Below are positions 1 through 7,593 of a stretch of DNA of 8,001 nt, in pieces. The first letter of the stretch is position 1, and each line of letters begins with the position of its first letter. The DNA comes from Maribacter sp. (GTDB taxonomy: Bacteria > Bacteroidota > Bacteroidia > Flavobacteriales > Flavobacteriaceae). The stretch spans positions 1-8,001 of the forward strand of contig JANQUX010000517.1 in assembly GCA_030730545.1 (NCBI GenBank), given 5' to 3'. A program made the translations under genes and the position numbers. Under the pieces are notes generated by a model that saw nothing but the letters and a program-made list of their open reading frames with translations, was not told where the DNA came from and did not search any database.

Positions 1-676
1 GCTTTACACCAAGTACTTTTTTTTCTAATACATGCTCATTAGGTGGTAAGCCTCTATCTCCGAAAACGTTTGCTTGTATACCTCTCCAAAAAACAATTAG
101 ACCAGTTAACATACCAATACCTGCCAAGCCAAAACCATAGTGCCAGCCATAAGTAGCCGCGAGCCAACCGCATAATAACGGAGCAACCCAACCACCAATA
201 TTAATACCCATGTAGAAAATGGTAAACCCAGAATCTTTTTTTGGATCTCCTTTTTCATACAACGTACCAACAAATGTGGAAATATTTGGCTTAAAAAATC
301 CGTTACCTACAATGATCAATGATAGCGCCAAGAAAAAAGCAATATCGTTTTCAATAGCCAGAACAAAGTGACCTATAGACATTAAAATTCCCCCTAAGAA
401 AATGGAATTTCGCATCCCTAAAATCTTATCCGATAATTTTCCGCCAATCACGGTAGAGGCATAAACTAATGAACCATAAGAGGAGTAAACAGCTGCTGTT
501 GCATAATCTCTTTCTGCCAAGGCTTTGAAGATTACATCAATCATGTAAAGCGTCAGCAACGCTCGCATACCGTAAAAGCTAAAACGCTCCCACAATTCTG
601 CAAAAAATAAGTAAAATAAACCCTGCGGGTGTCCAAAAATCTGTTTTTGGTCTGAAATTTCAGTACTTTCAGTCAT
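1..676 (-). CDS. POT/PTR2 family peptide:H+ symporter (MFS), N-terminal part, cut by window edge
   Basis: This is a proton-coupled oligopeptide transporter of the inner membrane, expected to import di- and tripeptides. Reading down from the ATG at 676-674, the frame is open to the left edge (225 codons), so roughly the first half of a usual 480-550 residue protein is present. The POT proton-coupling motif ExxER is seen as ELWERFSFYG at residues 27-36. The family signature GGKLSDKILG lies at 78-87, and the second signature GNGFFKPNIST at 124-134. About six hydrophobic segments fit the N-terminal MFS half, for example around residues 92-108, 112-128 and 145-165. The start lies 16 bp after the stop of the upstream DPP4-type peptidase on the same strand, with no terminator between, so the two are probably co-transcribed. 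That context fits uptake of the dipeptides the peptidase releases. Family assignment is firm; the exact substrate range is inference. Confidence 0.93.
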   Translation of the reverse strand, partial: MTESTEISDQKQIFGHPQGLFYLFFAELWERFSFYGMRALLTLYMIDVIFKALAERDYATAAVYSSYGSLVYASTVIGGKLSDKILGMRNSIFLGGILMSIGHFVLAIENDIAFFLALSLIIVGNGFFKPNISTFVGTLYEKGDPKKDSGFTIFYMGINIGGWVAPLLCGWLAATYGWHYGFGLAGIGMLTGLIVFWRGIQANVFGDRGLPPNEHVLEKKVLGVK

Positions 677-692
677 AGTTCAATTAGTTAGT

Positions 693-2858
693 TTATAGTT
701 TCTCTTTTATAAAATTGGTCATTTTGTTATAAAGGTGAATTCTTGTGTTACCACCATAAATTCCATGATTTTTGTCGGGATAGATTCCCCAATCGAATTG
801 CTTATCTGCCTGTATTAAAGCTTCGATCATTCGCATAGAGTTTTGCACGTGTACATTATCATCTCCTGTACCATGTATCAACAAATAATCACCTTCTAAT
901 AACTGCGGATAATTAAATGGAGAGTTGTCATCATAACCACTTGGGTTTTCTTGCGGAGTTTGCATGTAGCGCTCCGTATAAATAGTATCGTAAAAAGCCC
1001 ATGATGTAACAGGCGCAACGGCAATTGCCATTTCAAAAGTATCATTCCCCTTTAAAATACAATTGGTTGACATAAAGCCACCATAGCTCCAACCCCATAT
1101 ACCGGTTCTTTCTTCATCTATATACGGCAACTCACTTAATTTTTTAGCAGCTGCTATTTGATCTTCTACCTCATACTTTCCTAATTCTTTTTGAGTAACT
1201 TTTTTGAAATCTCTTCCTTTGAATCCGGTTCCACGACCATCTACACAAGCTACAATATACCCTTCAGCTACTAAAATTTGGTGCCAGTAATCATTAGCAC
1301 CCATCCAGCTATTGCTCACATTCTGAGAACCAGGACCACTATATTGATACATAAACAACGGATACTTTTTGGAAGGATCAAAATCTTTAGGTTTGATCAT
1401 GTACATATTAAGATCATTGCCATTTATAGAAATTGTGGAGAACTCTTTCGGACTCACAGCATACCCTTCTAATCTCTTCAATAATTGACTATTGTCTTTT
1501 ATATCTTTAACCTTCTTACCAGTAATTGCTTGACGCAAGGTATAGATAGGTGGCATTTCTGCATTCGAGAATGTATTAATAAAATATGTGAAATCTGTAC
1601 TGAAAGATGCATTATTCGATCCTTTAGTTACTGCTAAACCTTTTTTATCATCACCACCGCTGCTAATATTATAAACCCCACGGTTTATAGAACCATTTTC
1701 AGTTGATTGATAGTAAATTTTATCTTCATTTTGGTCGTAACCGTAGTATTTGGTTACTTCCCAATCGCCTTTTGTAATCTGATTCATTAAACTACCATCT
1801 TCCCCATAAAGGTAAATATGGTTCCAACCATCTTTTTCGCTAGTCCAGATAAAGCTATCATCTTCTAAAAATGTAAGGTTATCGGTGATATCAACATAGG
1901 CGTCATCTTTTTCTTCTAAAAGAACAGATACATCACCCTTCTTTGCATTTACCGCATACATGGTCAAATGATTTTGATGCCTGTTCAAAGTTTGAACACT
2001 CAACATATCTTTATGATTCATCCATTTAATACGCGGTATGTAATACGCGTTATTTGTATTTACGTCAGAAATTGCTCCACTTTCAACATCTAAAAGATGC
2101 AACGAAACTATAGAATTGTTTTCACCTGCTTTTGGATATTTAAATACATGTGGCTGTTGGTACAAACCAGTTCCATAAACATCCATAGAAAATTCTGGCA
2201 CGTTAGTTTCATCAAAACGAAGAAAAGCTATTTTAGAACCATCGGCATTCCATTCGAAAGCACGAACAAAAGCAAATTCCTCTTCATATACCCAGTCGGT
2301 AACGCCATTAATAATTTTGTTTGATACACCGTCAGTAGTAACCTGCTTGGTTTCACCCGAAACCATATTCAGAATATAAATATTATTACTCTTTACATAG
2401 GCAACCTGATTACCATTCGGAGATAATAATGGTTCTTGAATTTTGTCTGCACTTATTTGAACTACTTTTTTAGAAGCTATATCATACACATAATAGATGC
2501 CAAGTTTTGATCTTCTGAATATTGGTTCTACTTCTGTTGAAAGCAGAATCTTTTTTTCGTCTGAACTGAAATCATACGATGAGAAAGAAGATATATCAGT
2601 TAAATCTGCAGAAGAAACTACAGTACCAACTTTTTCTAACGTTTTATAATCGTATTTATCAACCGTGGTAATTTGACTGGTTCTATTGGTATTAAGAACT
2701 GTATATTGGGTGCCATTTTTCATGGATCTAAGAGCATCCATACCTTCTGTTCTAAAAGCACCTTGATAAATTTCGGCTACTTCAATCTGTTTTTCCTGTG
2801 CCCAAGTAATTGCGGAGAGTGAAAGTAAAACCAACGCAAATAAGTGTATTTTTCGCAT
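693..2858 (-). CDS. Dipeptidyl peptidase IV (S9B family prolyl peptidase), secreted
   Basis: This serine exopeptidase is expected to remove N-terminal X-Pro (or X-Ala) dipeptides from peptides in the periplasm. The 721-residue protein starts with a signal peptide (basic RK, hydrophobic core, TWA-QE cleavage site near residue 20) and has no lipobox. A DPPIV N-terminal beta-propeller covers roughly residues 80-450, and the alpha/beta-hydrolase domain about 490-721. The nucleophile motif GWSYGG puts the catalytic Ser at 591, with Asp666 in GTGDDNVH and His698 in KNHGIYGG. The Asp-His spacing of 32 equals that of human DPP4. Tyr506 (QYSGPGSQ) matches the oxyanion-hole Tyr. The substrate N-terminus-binding pair sits in WVYEEEF (Glu193/Glu194), Arg115 matches DPP4 Arg125, and Asn668 matches Asn710. 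These residues favour true DPP4 over an acylaminoacyl or oligopeptidase relative. It is the first gene of a likely two-gene unit with the POT transporter downstream. It is divergent from mvaA. Confidence 0.95.
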   Translation of the reverse strand: MRKIHLFALVLLSLSAITWAQEKQIEVAEIYQGAFRTEGMDALRSMKNGTQYTVLNTNRTSQITTVDKYDYKTLEKVGTVVSSADLTDISSFSSYDFSSDEKKILLSTEVEPIFRRSKLGIYYVYDIASKKVVQISADKIQEPLLSPNGNQVAYVKSNNIYILNMVSGETKQVTTDGVSNKIINGVTDWVYEEEFAFVRAFEWNADGSKIAFLRFDETNVPEFSMDVYGTGLYQQPHVFKYPKAGENNSIVSLHLLDVESGAISDVNTNNAYYIPRIKWMNHKDMLSVQTLNRHQNHLTMYAVNAKKGDVSVLLEEKDDAYVDITDNLTFLEDDSFIWTSEKDGWNHIYLYGEDGSLMNQITKGDWEVTKYYGYDQNEDKIYYQSTENGSINRGVYNISSGGDDKKGLAVTKGSNNASFSTDFTYFINTFSNAEMPPIYTLRQAITGKKVKDIKDNSQLLKRLEGYAVSPKEFSTISINGNDLNMYMIKPKDFDPSKKYPLFMYQYSGPGSQNVSNSWMGANDYWHQILVAEGYIVACVDGRGTGFKGRDFKKVTQKELGKYEVEDQIAAAKKLSELPYIDEERTGIWGWSYGGFMSTNCILKGNDTFEMAIAVAPVTSWAFYDTIYTERYMQTPQENPSGYDDNSPFNYPQLLEGDYLLIHGTGDDNVHVQNSMRMIEALIQADKQFDWGIYPDKNHGIYGGNTRIHLYNKMTNFIKEKL

Positions 2859-3069
2859 AAATAATTGAATTTTGTTAAATCTCTCAAGTTTACCACAATT
2901 TCCTCAAAAAAACACGCTTTACAGTGAAAAAGAAAGTGCTTTTAACTCTTTACCTATCGAAAGTAGATTATTGCCAATATGCTTATCTTTGCTACCGTAA
3001 AATTATGCGCTATTTTTCTAAATCGCGACTATTATACAACATCGAATATTAGTAGAAAGTTATACCTAA
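2859..3069. promoter_or_regulatory. Divergent intergenic region between DPP4 peptidase and mvaA, with candidate mvaA promoter
   Basis: This 211-bp AT-rich region must carry the promoters for both the leftward peptidase unit and the rightward mevalonate unit. On the plus strand, TATCTTTG at 2984-2991 is an exact match to the Bacteroidota -7 consensus TAnnTTTG. It would start transcription near 2997 and leave a leader of about 70 nt before mvaA. No TTTG is found at the expected 19-bp spacing upstream, so the -33 box is weak or absent. For the peptidase, no exact -7 match is seen on the minus strand; the nearest is TAAACTTG (complement of 2885-2892). No riboswitch, small ORF or long repeat was recognised. 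Confidence 0.45.
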
Positions 3070-4386
3070 ATGACCAAGCCAATAAGTGGTTTCTCCAAAC
3101 TTACGAAAGAAGAAAAAATAGAATGGGTCACCACAAACTACACCCAAAATGCCACGCAATCAAAGAAGATATTGCAAACCTACTGGAATGAAAATTCTAG
3201 TATTCAGCAATTACATGATGAGTTTATTGAAAATACACTCACGAATCTTTATATGCCTTTAGGCATTGCCCCTAACTTTTTAATTAACGAGACACTTTAC
3301 GCCATACCTATGGCTATCGAAGAAAGCTCTGTTATTGCAGCCGCTAGTAAAGCTGCAAAATTCTGGTTGAACAAAGGCGGATTCAAAGCTGAAATCATAG
3401 GTACAGAAAAAGTTGGTCAAGTGCATTTCATTTTTAAAGGGGAAGCAACAAAACTGAACTCCTTTTTTACCTATATAAAACCCATTTTACTTGCCGAAAG
3501 TGCTTCTTTGACCACTAGTATGGAAAAAAGAGGTGGTGGTATTTCTGATATTATTTTAAGAGACAAAACCAGCGAATTAGAACATTACTTTCAGCTACAT
3601 GCTACTTTTCAAACGAAGGATGCTATGGGCGCTAATTTCATCAATAGCTGTTTAGAGCAATTTGCAGCTACATTGAAAAAAGAAGCTGCAAATTATGATG
3701 AATTCTCATCCGTGGAGAAAGATGTAGAAGTAGTAATGAGCATACTTTCTAACTATGTACCCAATTGTACCGTTCGTGCCGAAGTTAGCTGCCCTGTTGA
3801 AGATTTAAAACTATCAGCAGAATTAACCCCGCAACATACTGCAGAAAAAATAATACAAGCTATTAAAATCGCAAAAGTAGAACCGTACCGTGCGGTTACG
3901 CACAATAAGGGGATAATGAACGGTATAGATGCCGTGGTATTAGCTACTGGTAACGACTTTAGAGCAGTAGAAGCTGGTGTACATGCATATGCCTGTAAAA
4001 ATGGTCAATACAGTAGTCTGACCCATGCTGAAATTGAAAACGGAATTTTTAAATTCTGGATTGAACTGCCTTTGGCCTTAGGTACCGTTGGCGGACTCAC
4101 AAACTTACACCCTTTGGTGAAACTGAATTTAGAGATACTTCAGCGACCATCGGCAGAAGAGCTGATGCAAATTGTCGCTGTGGCAGGTCTAGCACAGAAC
4201 TTTGCGGCTGTTAGCTCTTTGGTTACTACCGGTATTCAAAAAGGCCATATGAAAATGCACCTTCTAAATATATTAAATCAGCTAGGTGCGAACGAGAATG
4301 AAAAAGCTACTTTGGTAGCACATTTTAAAACTAACCCAGTAACACATCATGGAGTGGAACTTCAATTGAAAACTATAAGAAAATAA
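3070..4386 (+). CDS. mvaA: Hydroxymethylglutaryl-CoA reductase, class II
   Basis: This enzyme interconverts HMG-CoA and mevalonate plus CoA using a nicotinamide cofactor; in the mevalonate pathway it acts as the reductase supplying isoprenoid precursors in the cytoplasm. The 438-residue length is close to the 428 of the Pseudomonas mevalonii enzyme. Visible class II motifs are IEN (53-55), EESSVIAAAS (84-93) with the catalytic Glu, DAMGAN (184-189) for substrate binding, and HNKGIMNG (278-285) with catalytic Lys280 and Asn284. ATGNDFRAVEAG (292-303) holds Asp296, and the C-terminal flap motif GHMKMH holds His393. There is no membrane anchor, as expected for class II. An in-frame TAA directly abuts the ATG (TAAATG), so no upstream start is possible. 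The N-terminal segment up to the first motif has the family's usual length, which supports this start. It is followed after 11 bp by a GHMP kinase, so the two form an operon. Whether it prefers NADH or NADPH cannot be read here. Confidence 0.96.
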   Translation: MTKPISGFSKLTKEEKIEWVTTNYTQNATQSKKILQTYWNENSSIQQLHDEFIENTLTNLYMPLGIAPNFLINETLYAIPMAIEESSVIAAASKAAKFWLNKGGFKAEIIGTEKVGQVHFIFKGEATKLNSFFTYIKPILLAESASLTTSMEKRGGGISDIILRDKTSELEHYFQLHATFQTKDAMGANFINSCLEQFAATLKKEAANYDEFSSVEKDVEVVMSILSNYVPNCTVRAEVSCPVEDLKLSAELTPQHTAEKIIQAIKIAKVEPYRAVTHNKGIMNGIDAVVLATGNDFRAVEAGVHAYACKNGQYSSLTHAEIENGIFKFWIELPLALGTVGGLTNLHPLVKLNLEILQRPSAEELMQIVAVAGLAQNFAAVSSLVTTGIQKGHMKMHLLNILNQLGANENEKATLVAHFKTNPVTHHGVELQLKTIRK

Positions 4387-4397
4387 ACCGTTCACGT

Positions 4398-5309
4398 ATG
4401 ACCAAGGAATTTTACAGTAACGGAAAATTATTGATTACAGGAGAATATGCTATTCTTGACGGCGCCAAAGGTTTGGCATTACCCACAAAATTCGGGCAAT
4501 CTTTAATCCTACTGGGTTCAGATTCTGAAAATTTTGTCTGGAATAGTTTAGATGCGGATGAAAATATTTGGTTTAGCGCCGAATTTTCTAAGAAAGATTC
4601 AAAGACCGTTTATACTTCTGATCGGGATGTTGCCCATCGCCTATCTCACATTCTTTTGAAAGCTAAAAAGTTAAATCCTGATTTTTCACCCAGTACAACC
4701 GACATCAATTCGGCAGAAGCAAAAGTTACTTTCCCTATAGATTGGGGTTTGGGCACATCATCTACCTTGATTACAAATATTGCAGCCTGGGCAGGCGTAA
4801 ATCCGTATCAATTGCTAGAAGCTACTTTTGGCGGTAGTGGTTACGATATTGCATGCGCCACCCATAATACAGCAATCACTTACCAAAGAAATGGTTTTGA
4901 ACCCCATGTAACCGAGGTAACGTTTAATCCCAACTTTACTGATCAGTTATTTTTTGTGTATCTCAATCAGAAAAAAAACAGCAGAGAAGCCATTAATAGC
5001 TACAGGAATTTAGATTTTAATAAAGAGGAGCTGATTTTAAAAATCGATAGCATAACAGAGCACATTTTAGCTTGTACTCATCTTAAGGATTTTGAACTTC
5101 TATTAAACGAACACGAGGATGTTTTATCTAAGACACTTCAAATCGATACTATAAAAAAAATACTTTTCCCTGATTATAACGGTACTGTTAAAAGCTTAGG
5201 TGCTTGGGGAGGAGATTTTGTTTTAGTAACCGGTACGCAAGCCGACATGACATACTTCGAGAACAAAGGATATTCAACCATAATACCTTACTCAGAAATG
5301 ATACTATAA
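4398..5309 (+). CDS. GYDIA family GHMP kinase, probably mevalonate-pathway associated
   Basis: This is a small-molecule kinase of the GHMP fold (galactokinase, homoserine kinase, mevalonate kinase, phosphomevalonate kinase) that transfers the ATP gamma-phosphate to a metabolite. Motif 1 appears near the N-terminus as GKLLITGEYAILDG (residues 9-22), close to mevalonate and phosphomevalonate kinases. The ATP-binding loop is GLGTSS at 117-122, a variant of the common GLGSSA. GGSGYDIA at 145-152 carries the conserved acidic residue (Asp150) and gives the Bacteroidota-specific GYDIA subfamily its name. The C-terminal glycine-rich motif is SLGAWGGDF at 266-274. At 303 residues it is the usual length for a complete member. 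It lies 11 bp after mvaA with no intervening signal, so it is almost certainly co-transcribed. The pairing suggests phosphorylation of mevalonate or phosphomevalonate, but that is inference. The TAA stop lies inside the palindromic terminator. Confidence 0.88.
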   Translation: MTKEFYSNGKLLITGEYAILDGAKGLALPTKFGQSLILLGSDSENFVWNSLDADENIWFSAEFSKKDSKTVYTSDRDVAHRLSHILLKAKKLNPDFSPSTTDINSAEAKVTFPIDWGLGTSSTLITNIAAWAGVNPYQLLEATFGGSGYDIACATHNTAITYQRNGFEPHVTEVTFNPNFTDQLFFVYLNQKKNSREAINSYRNLDFNKEELILKIDSITEHILACTHLKDFELLLNEHEDVLSKTLQIDTIKKILFPDYNGTVKSLGAWGGDFVLVTGTQADMTYFENKGYSTIIPYSEMIL

Positions 5310-5346
5310 AAAAAAGAGCAACCAATTGGTTGCTCTTTTTTTTATA
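5305..5346. terminator. Bidirectional intrinsic terminator, 42-bp perfect palindrome
   Basis: The two arms of 21 bases are perfectly complementary around the centre at 5325/5326. The core stem GAGCAACC/GGTTGCTC encloses AATT as the loop and is flanked by A-run and T-run on the two sides. Read from either strand it is therefore a stem followed by a U-tract. It sits between the convergent kinase and PPIase genes and can end both transcripts. The kinase stop codon (5307-5309) is part of the left arm. Confidence 0.93.
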
Positions 5347-5365
5347 TAAACTTACAAAGTAACTA

Positions 5366-7483
5366 CTAGTAGAACGTAGCTCTTTTATCTTCAATTTTAG
5401 AACCGTCTTTCAATGCGTTATAAACTGCAGTGTTCACACGGCTAGCAGCACCAGTTTTTATAGCATTTGAATAAACGCTATAGTTATCTAATTTCGGAGC
5501 CTCTGTTTTCTTAACGATTTCAATTTTAAAAACACCAGTGTTTCCTTGAATTAAACCTGAAGTTTGACCAGCAGCCATACCATATGCAGTACCTACTACT
5601 ACTGGCTCGCTACCAGCACCAGGTATAGTCGGTGACTTAACGGTAAGTGCAGAAGCATTTGAAACACTTACAGCATTATCAGATGCAATAGCACTCATTT
5701 CTTTACCCTTGTTAGCTGCTATAATTTGCGCTGCCTTACGTTCTTTTCTAATGATCGGTAAAACAAGTACAGAAGCATCTTCAGCACTCATTACACCTTC
5801 TGCATAAGTACCAGTTAATTGAACTACAGCATAACCGTTGTTGATGTTGAATCTCTTAACATCACCTACTTCAGTATCACCATTAAAGGCCCACTGTACA
5901 ATATTTCTTTGATTTGTTAACCCAGGTAGGTTCTCATCTAAAGCTTTTATCTTATTTACAGGACGAACTACGTATTCAGCTTTCTTAGCCAATGTTGAAA
6001 ATGCACTTTCATCATCTGTAGTTTCCATTTCAAATTTCGTAGCATTCGTAAACAATGTATTTATTGTTTCTTCTGATGCAACAATTTCTCTAGATATAGT
6101 AGCAACCTGAACTACATCTTCCTTATCGTCAATTTTAATAACGTGGAAACCGAAATCAGTTTCTACCAACCCGATGCTTCCTTCGTTATTATTGAATGCG
6201 AAATCATTGAATTTAGGTACCATTACGCCTTTTTGGAAATATCCTAAATCTCCACCATTTGGTGCAGATGGTCCGTCAGAGTTATCTCTTGCCAATTCTG
6301 AAAATACAACTCCAGATTTTTTAGCTTCTTTTAATAATTCTTTCGCTTTAGCTTCAGCCTCTTCTTTTGTTCTTGTTACTTCAGGATTTGCTCTTGTAGC
6401 ACCTGTGTAAGCCAATAGAATATGACTTGCTTTTACAGAACCATTAGGTTTTCTAGCGATCATCTTAGAAATCTTATAAGAATCTCCATCCTTATAAGGA
6501 CCGTATATTTGACCAACACTTAAACTCATTATTGTATCTGCAACGCTAGAAGGTAGATTTTTCTTCGCCTTGAAAATAGTATCGAACTTAGTATCAGAAT
6601 ATCTATCTAAAAATGCAGTAACATCTTTTGTATTTCTAAAACCTCTAATAGTATCGTTACGATCTGTTTGAGTATTATATTCTATAGTATCATCTAACAA
6701 CTTAGAAACTTCAGCTTGAATGGCTGCTTGATCAGCATCAGATGGCTTTTCTTGAAAATATACATATTGCAAATCTCTTGCAGGATCTTGCTTGTATTCT
6801 TCTTTGTGCTTATTAACGTAATCAGCTATTTCGCTTTTAGTAACGTTTATTGTGCTATCTGCAATAGAAGTATAAGGTACTCTTATGTACTTTATGTCCA
6901 TTTTTTCATTAGCCAATTTATAGTCTAGCTCCCCTTCTTTCAAAGTAGCTCCAACACCGGCCTTTACCATATTAAAGTAAGTCTGCTCTTTTGCCAATTG
7001 GACTATTTCGTCTTCTGTCTGTAACCAAGCATCATATTGTGCAGGGTTGTTTACTTTCCAATCAGCAACGGTTTGCTTAAATAAATTTGCATCGAACTGA
7101 CCGTTCTGATCTTGAAATTGAGGATTCTGTGCGTAACCGGTAGTTCTTAAAAAATCAACAATTTGATCTTGCTCAATACCGATACCTAAATCTTCGAATT
7201 GCTCACCTAAGATTGTCTTTCTTACTTTGTTCTCCCAAACCTGGTTTACAACTTGCATAGATGATGCCGTTGGACCAACTCTGTTAGAAGCAACTTCTAC
7301 TTCTTGTCTAAATTCATCAATAGAAATTTCTTCTCCATTAATTTCCGCCACAGACGAACCTACTTTTTCTCCTCCTAAATTACTACTGGTAAAAACTCCA
7401 GAAATAACAAATGCAAAAAGCGCCAAACCTATAATCAAGATCAACACTGTTGTACGTTTCCTAATATTTTCTAATACTGCCAT
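5366..7483 (-). CDS. ppiD: PpiD/SurA-like membrane-anchored peptidyl-prolyl cis-trans isomerase
   Basis: This is an envelope chaperone or foldase of the parvulin class, expected to be anchored in the inner membrane with its bulk in the periplasm, helping secreted and outer-membrane proteins fold. A single uncleaved transmembrane anchor lies at about residues 11-31, after a short basic N-terminus. A SurA_N-type chaperone region follows (about 42-175, with AEINGEEISIDEF). A PPIC rotamase domain lies at about 348-455, showing KASHILL (351-357), GGDLGYF (410-416) and FGFHVIKI (444-451), with both parvulin histidines (His354, His447). The C-terminal 250 residues show no motif I can name. The 705 residues exceed E. 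coli PpiD (623) but the domain order agrees. The gene ends in tandem stops (TAGTAG). The start has no Shine-Dalgarno sequence, as is normal in this phylum; the anchor begins right after it, so the start is sound. A periplasmic SurA is less likely because the N-terminus lacks a cleavage site. Confidence 0.9.
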   Translation of the reverse strand: MAVLENIRKRTTVLILIIGLALFAFVISGVFTSSNLGGEKVGSSVAEINGEEISIDEFRQEVEVASNRVGPTASSMQVVNQVWENKVRKTILGEQFEDLGIGIEQDQIVDFLRTTGYAQNPQFQDQNGQFDANLFKQTVADWKVNNPAQYDAWLQTEDEIVQLAKEQTYFNMVKAGVGATLKEGELDYKLANEKMDIKYIRVPYTSIADSTINVTKSEIADYVNKHKEEYKQDPARDLQYVYFQEKPSDADQAAIQAEVSKLLDDTIEYNTQTDRNDTIRGFRNTKDVTAFLDRYSDTKFDTIFKAKKNLPSSVADTIMSLSVGQIYGPYKDGDSYKISKMIARKPNGSVKASHILLAYTGATRANPEVTRTKEEAEAKAKELLKEAKKSGVVFSELARDNSDGPSAPNGGDLGYFQKGVMVPKFNDFAFNNNEGSIGLVETDFGFHVIKIDDKEDVVQVATISREIVASEETINTLFTNATKFEMETTDDESAFSTLAKKAEYVVRPVNKIKALDENLPGLTNQRNIVQWAFNGDTEVGDVKRFNINNGYAVVQLTGTYAEGVMSAEDASVLVLPIIRKERKAAQIIAANKGKEMSAIASDNAVSVSNASALTVKSPTIPGAGSEPVVVGTAYGMAAGQTSGLIQGNTGVFKIEIVKKTEAPKLDNYSVYSNAIKTGAASRVNTAVYNALKDGSKIEDKRATFY

Positions 7484-7517
7484 TCTAATTAACGTTTAAA
7501 ATAATCGTTTGTGGTTA

Positions 7518-7574
7518 TTGGGAGGCAAAACTACCATTTTTAATTGAAATAATAAAAACTAAAAAGCCTCCTAA
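7518..7574. repeat. Short imperfect inverted repeat flanking the PPIase promoter
   Basis: TTGGGAGGC at 7518-7526 pairs with GCCTCCTAA at 7566-7574, whose complement is TTAGGAGGC (8 of 9 identical). The arms are 39 bp apart, with an AT-rich interior that contains a further TTTTTA/TAAAAA pairing. In the minus-strand transcript of the CorC-like gene this could fold into a long weak hairpin just after its stop. It could equally be chance or a protein-binding site. Confidence 0.3.
7526..7533 (-). promoter_or_regulatory. Candidate -7 promoter element for the PPIase gene
   Basis: On the minus strand TAGTTTTG matches the Bacteroidota -7 consensus TAnnTTTG exactly and lies 42 bp before the start codon. 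That would give a leader of roughly 35 nt. The -33 position holds a T-rich stretch rather than a clear TTTG. The promoter suggests the PPIase can be transcribed independently of the upstream CorC-like gene, though read-through is possible. Confidence 0.5.
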
Positions 7575-7593
7575 TTTATTGATTGATGCACTG

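Noticed and set aside
1278..2324. Plus-strand ORFs (1278-1472, 2097-2324) inside the peptidase gene
   Set aside because: They are antisense shadows of the DPP4 coding region, with low-complexity, unlikely protein sequence.
2885..2892. TAAACTTG on the minus strand as the -7 box of the DPP4 gene
   Set aside because: It has one mismatch to TAnnTTTG, and the nearest TTTG is only 12 bp upstream instead of about 19. The support is too weak to call.
2979..3191. Plus-strand 70-codon ORF overlapping the mvaA start
   Set aside because: It begins in the promoter region and reads into mvaA in another frame. It has no recognisable motif, and mvaA is a clear full-length family member there.
5188..5394. 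Minus-strand 68-codon ORF across the kinase end and terminator
   Set aside because: It spans the bidirectional terminator and overlaps the 3' ends of two well-supported genes. Its sequence is a by-product of the palindrome and antisense reading.
6174..7499. Plus-strand ORFs of 70-90 codons (6174-6410, 6716-6928, 7227-7499)
   Set aside because: All are antisense to the PPIase gene, show no family motif, and are explained by the codon usage of the real gene.
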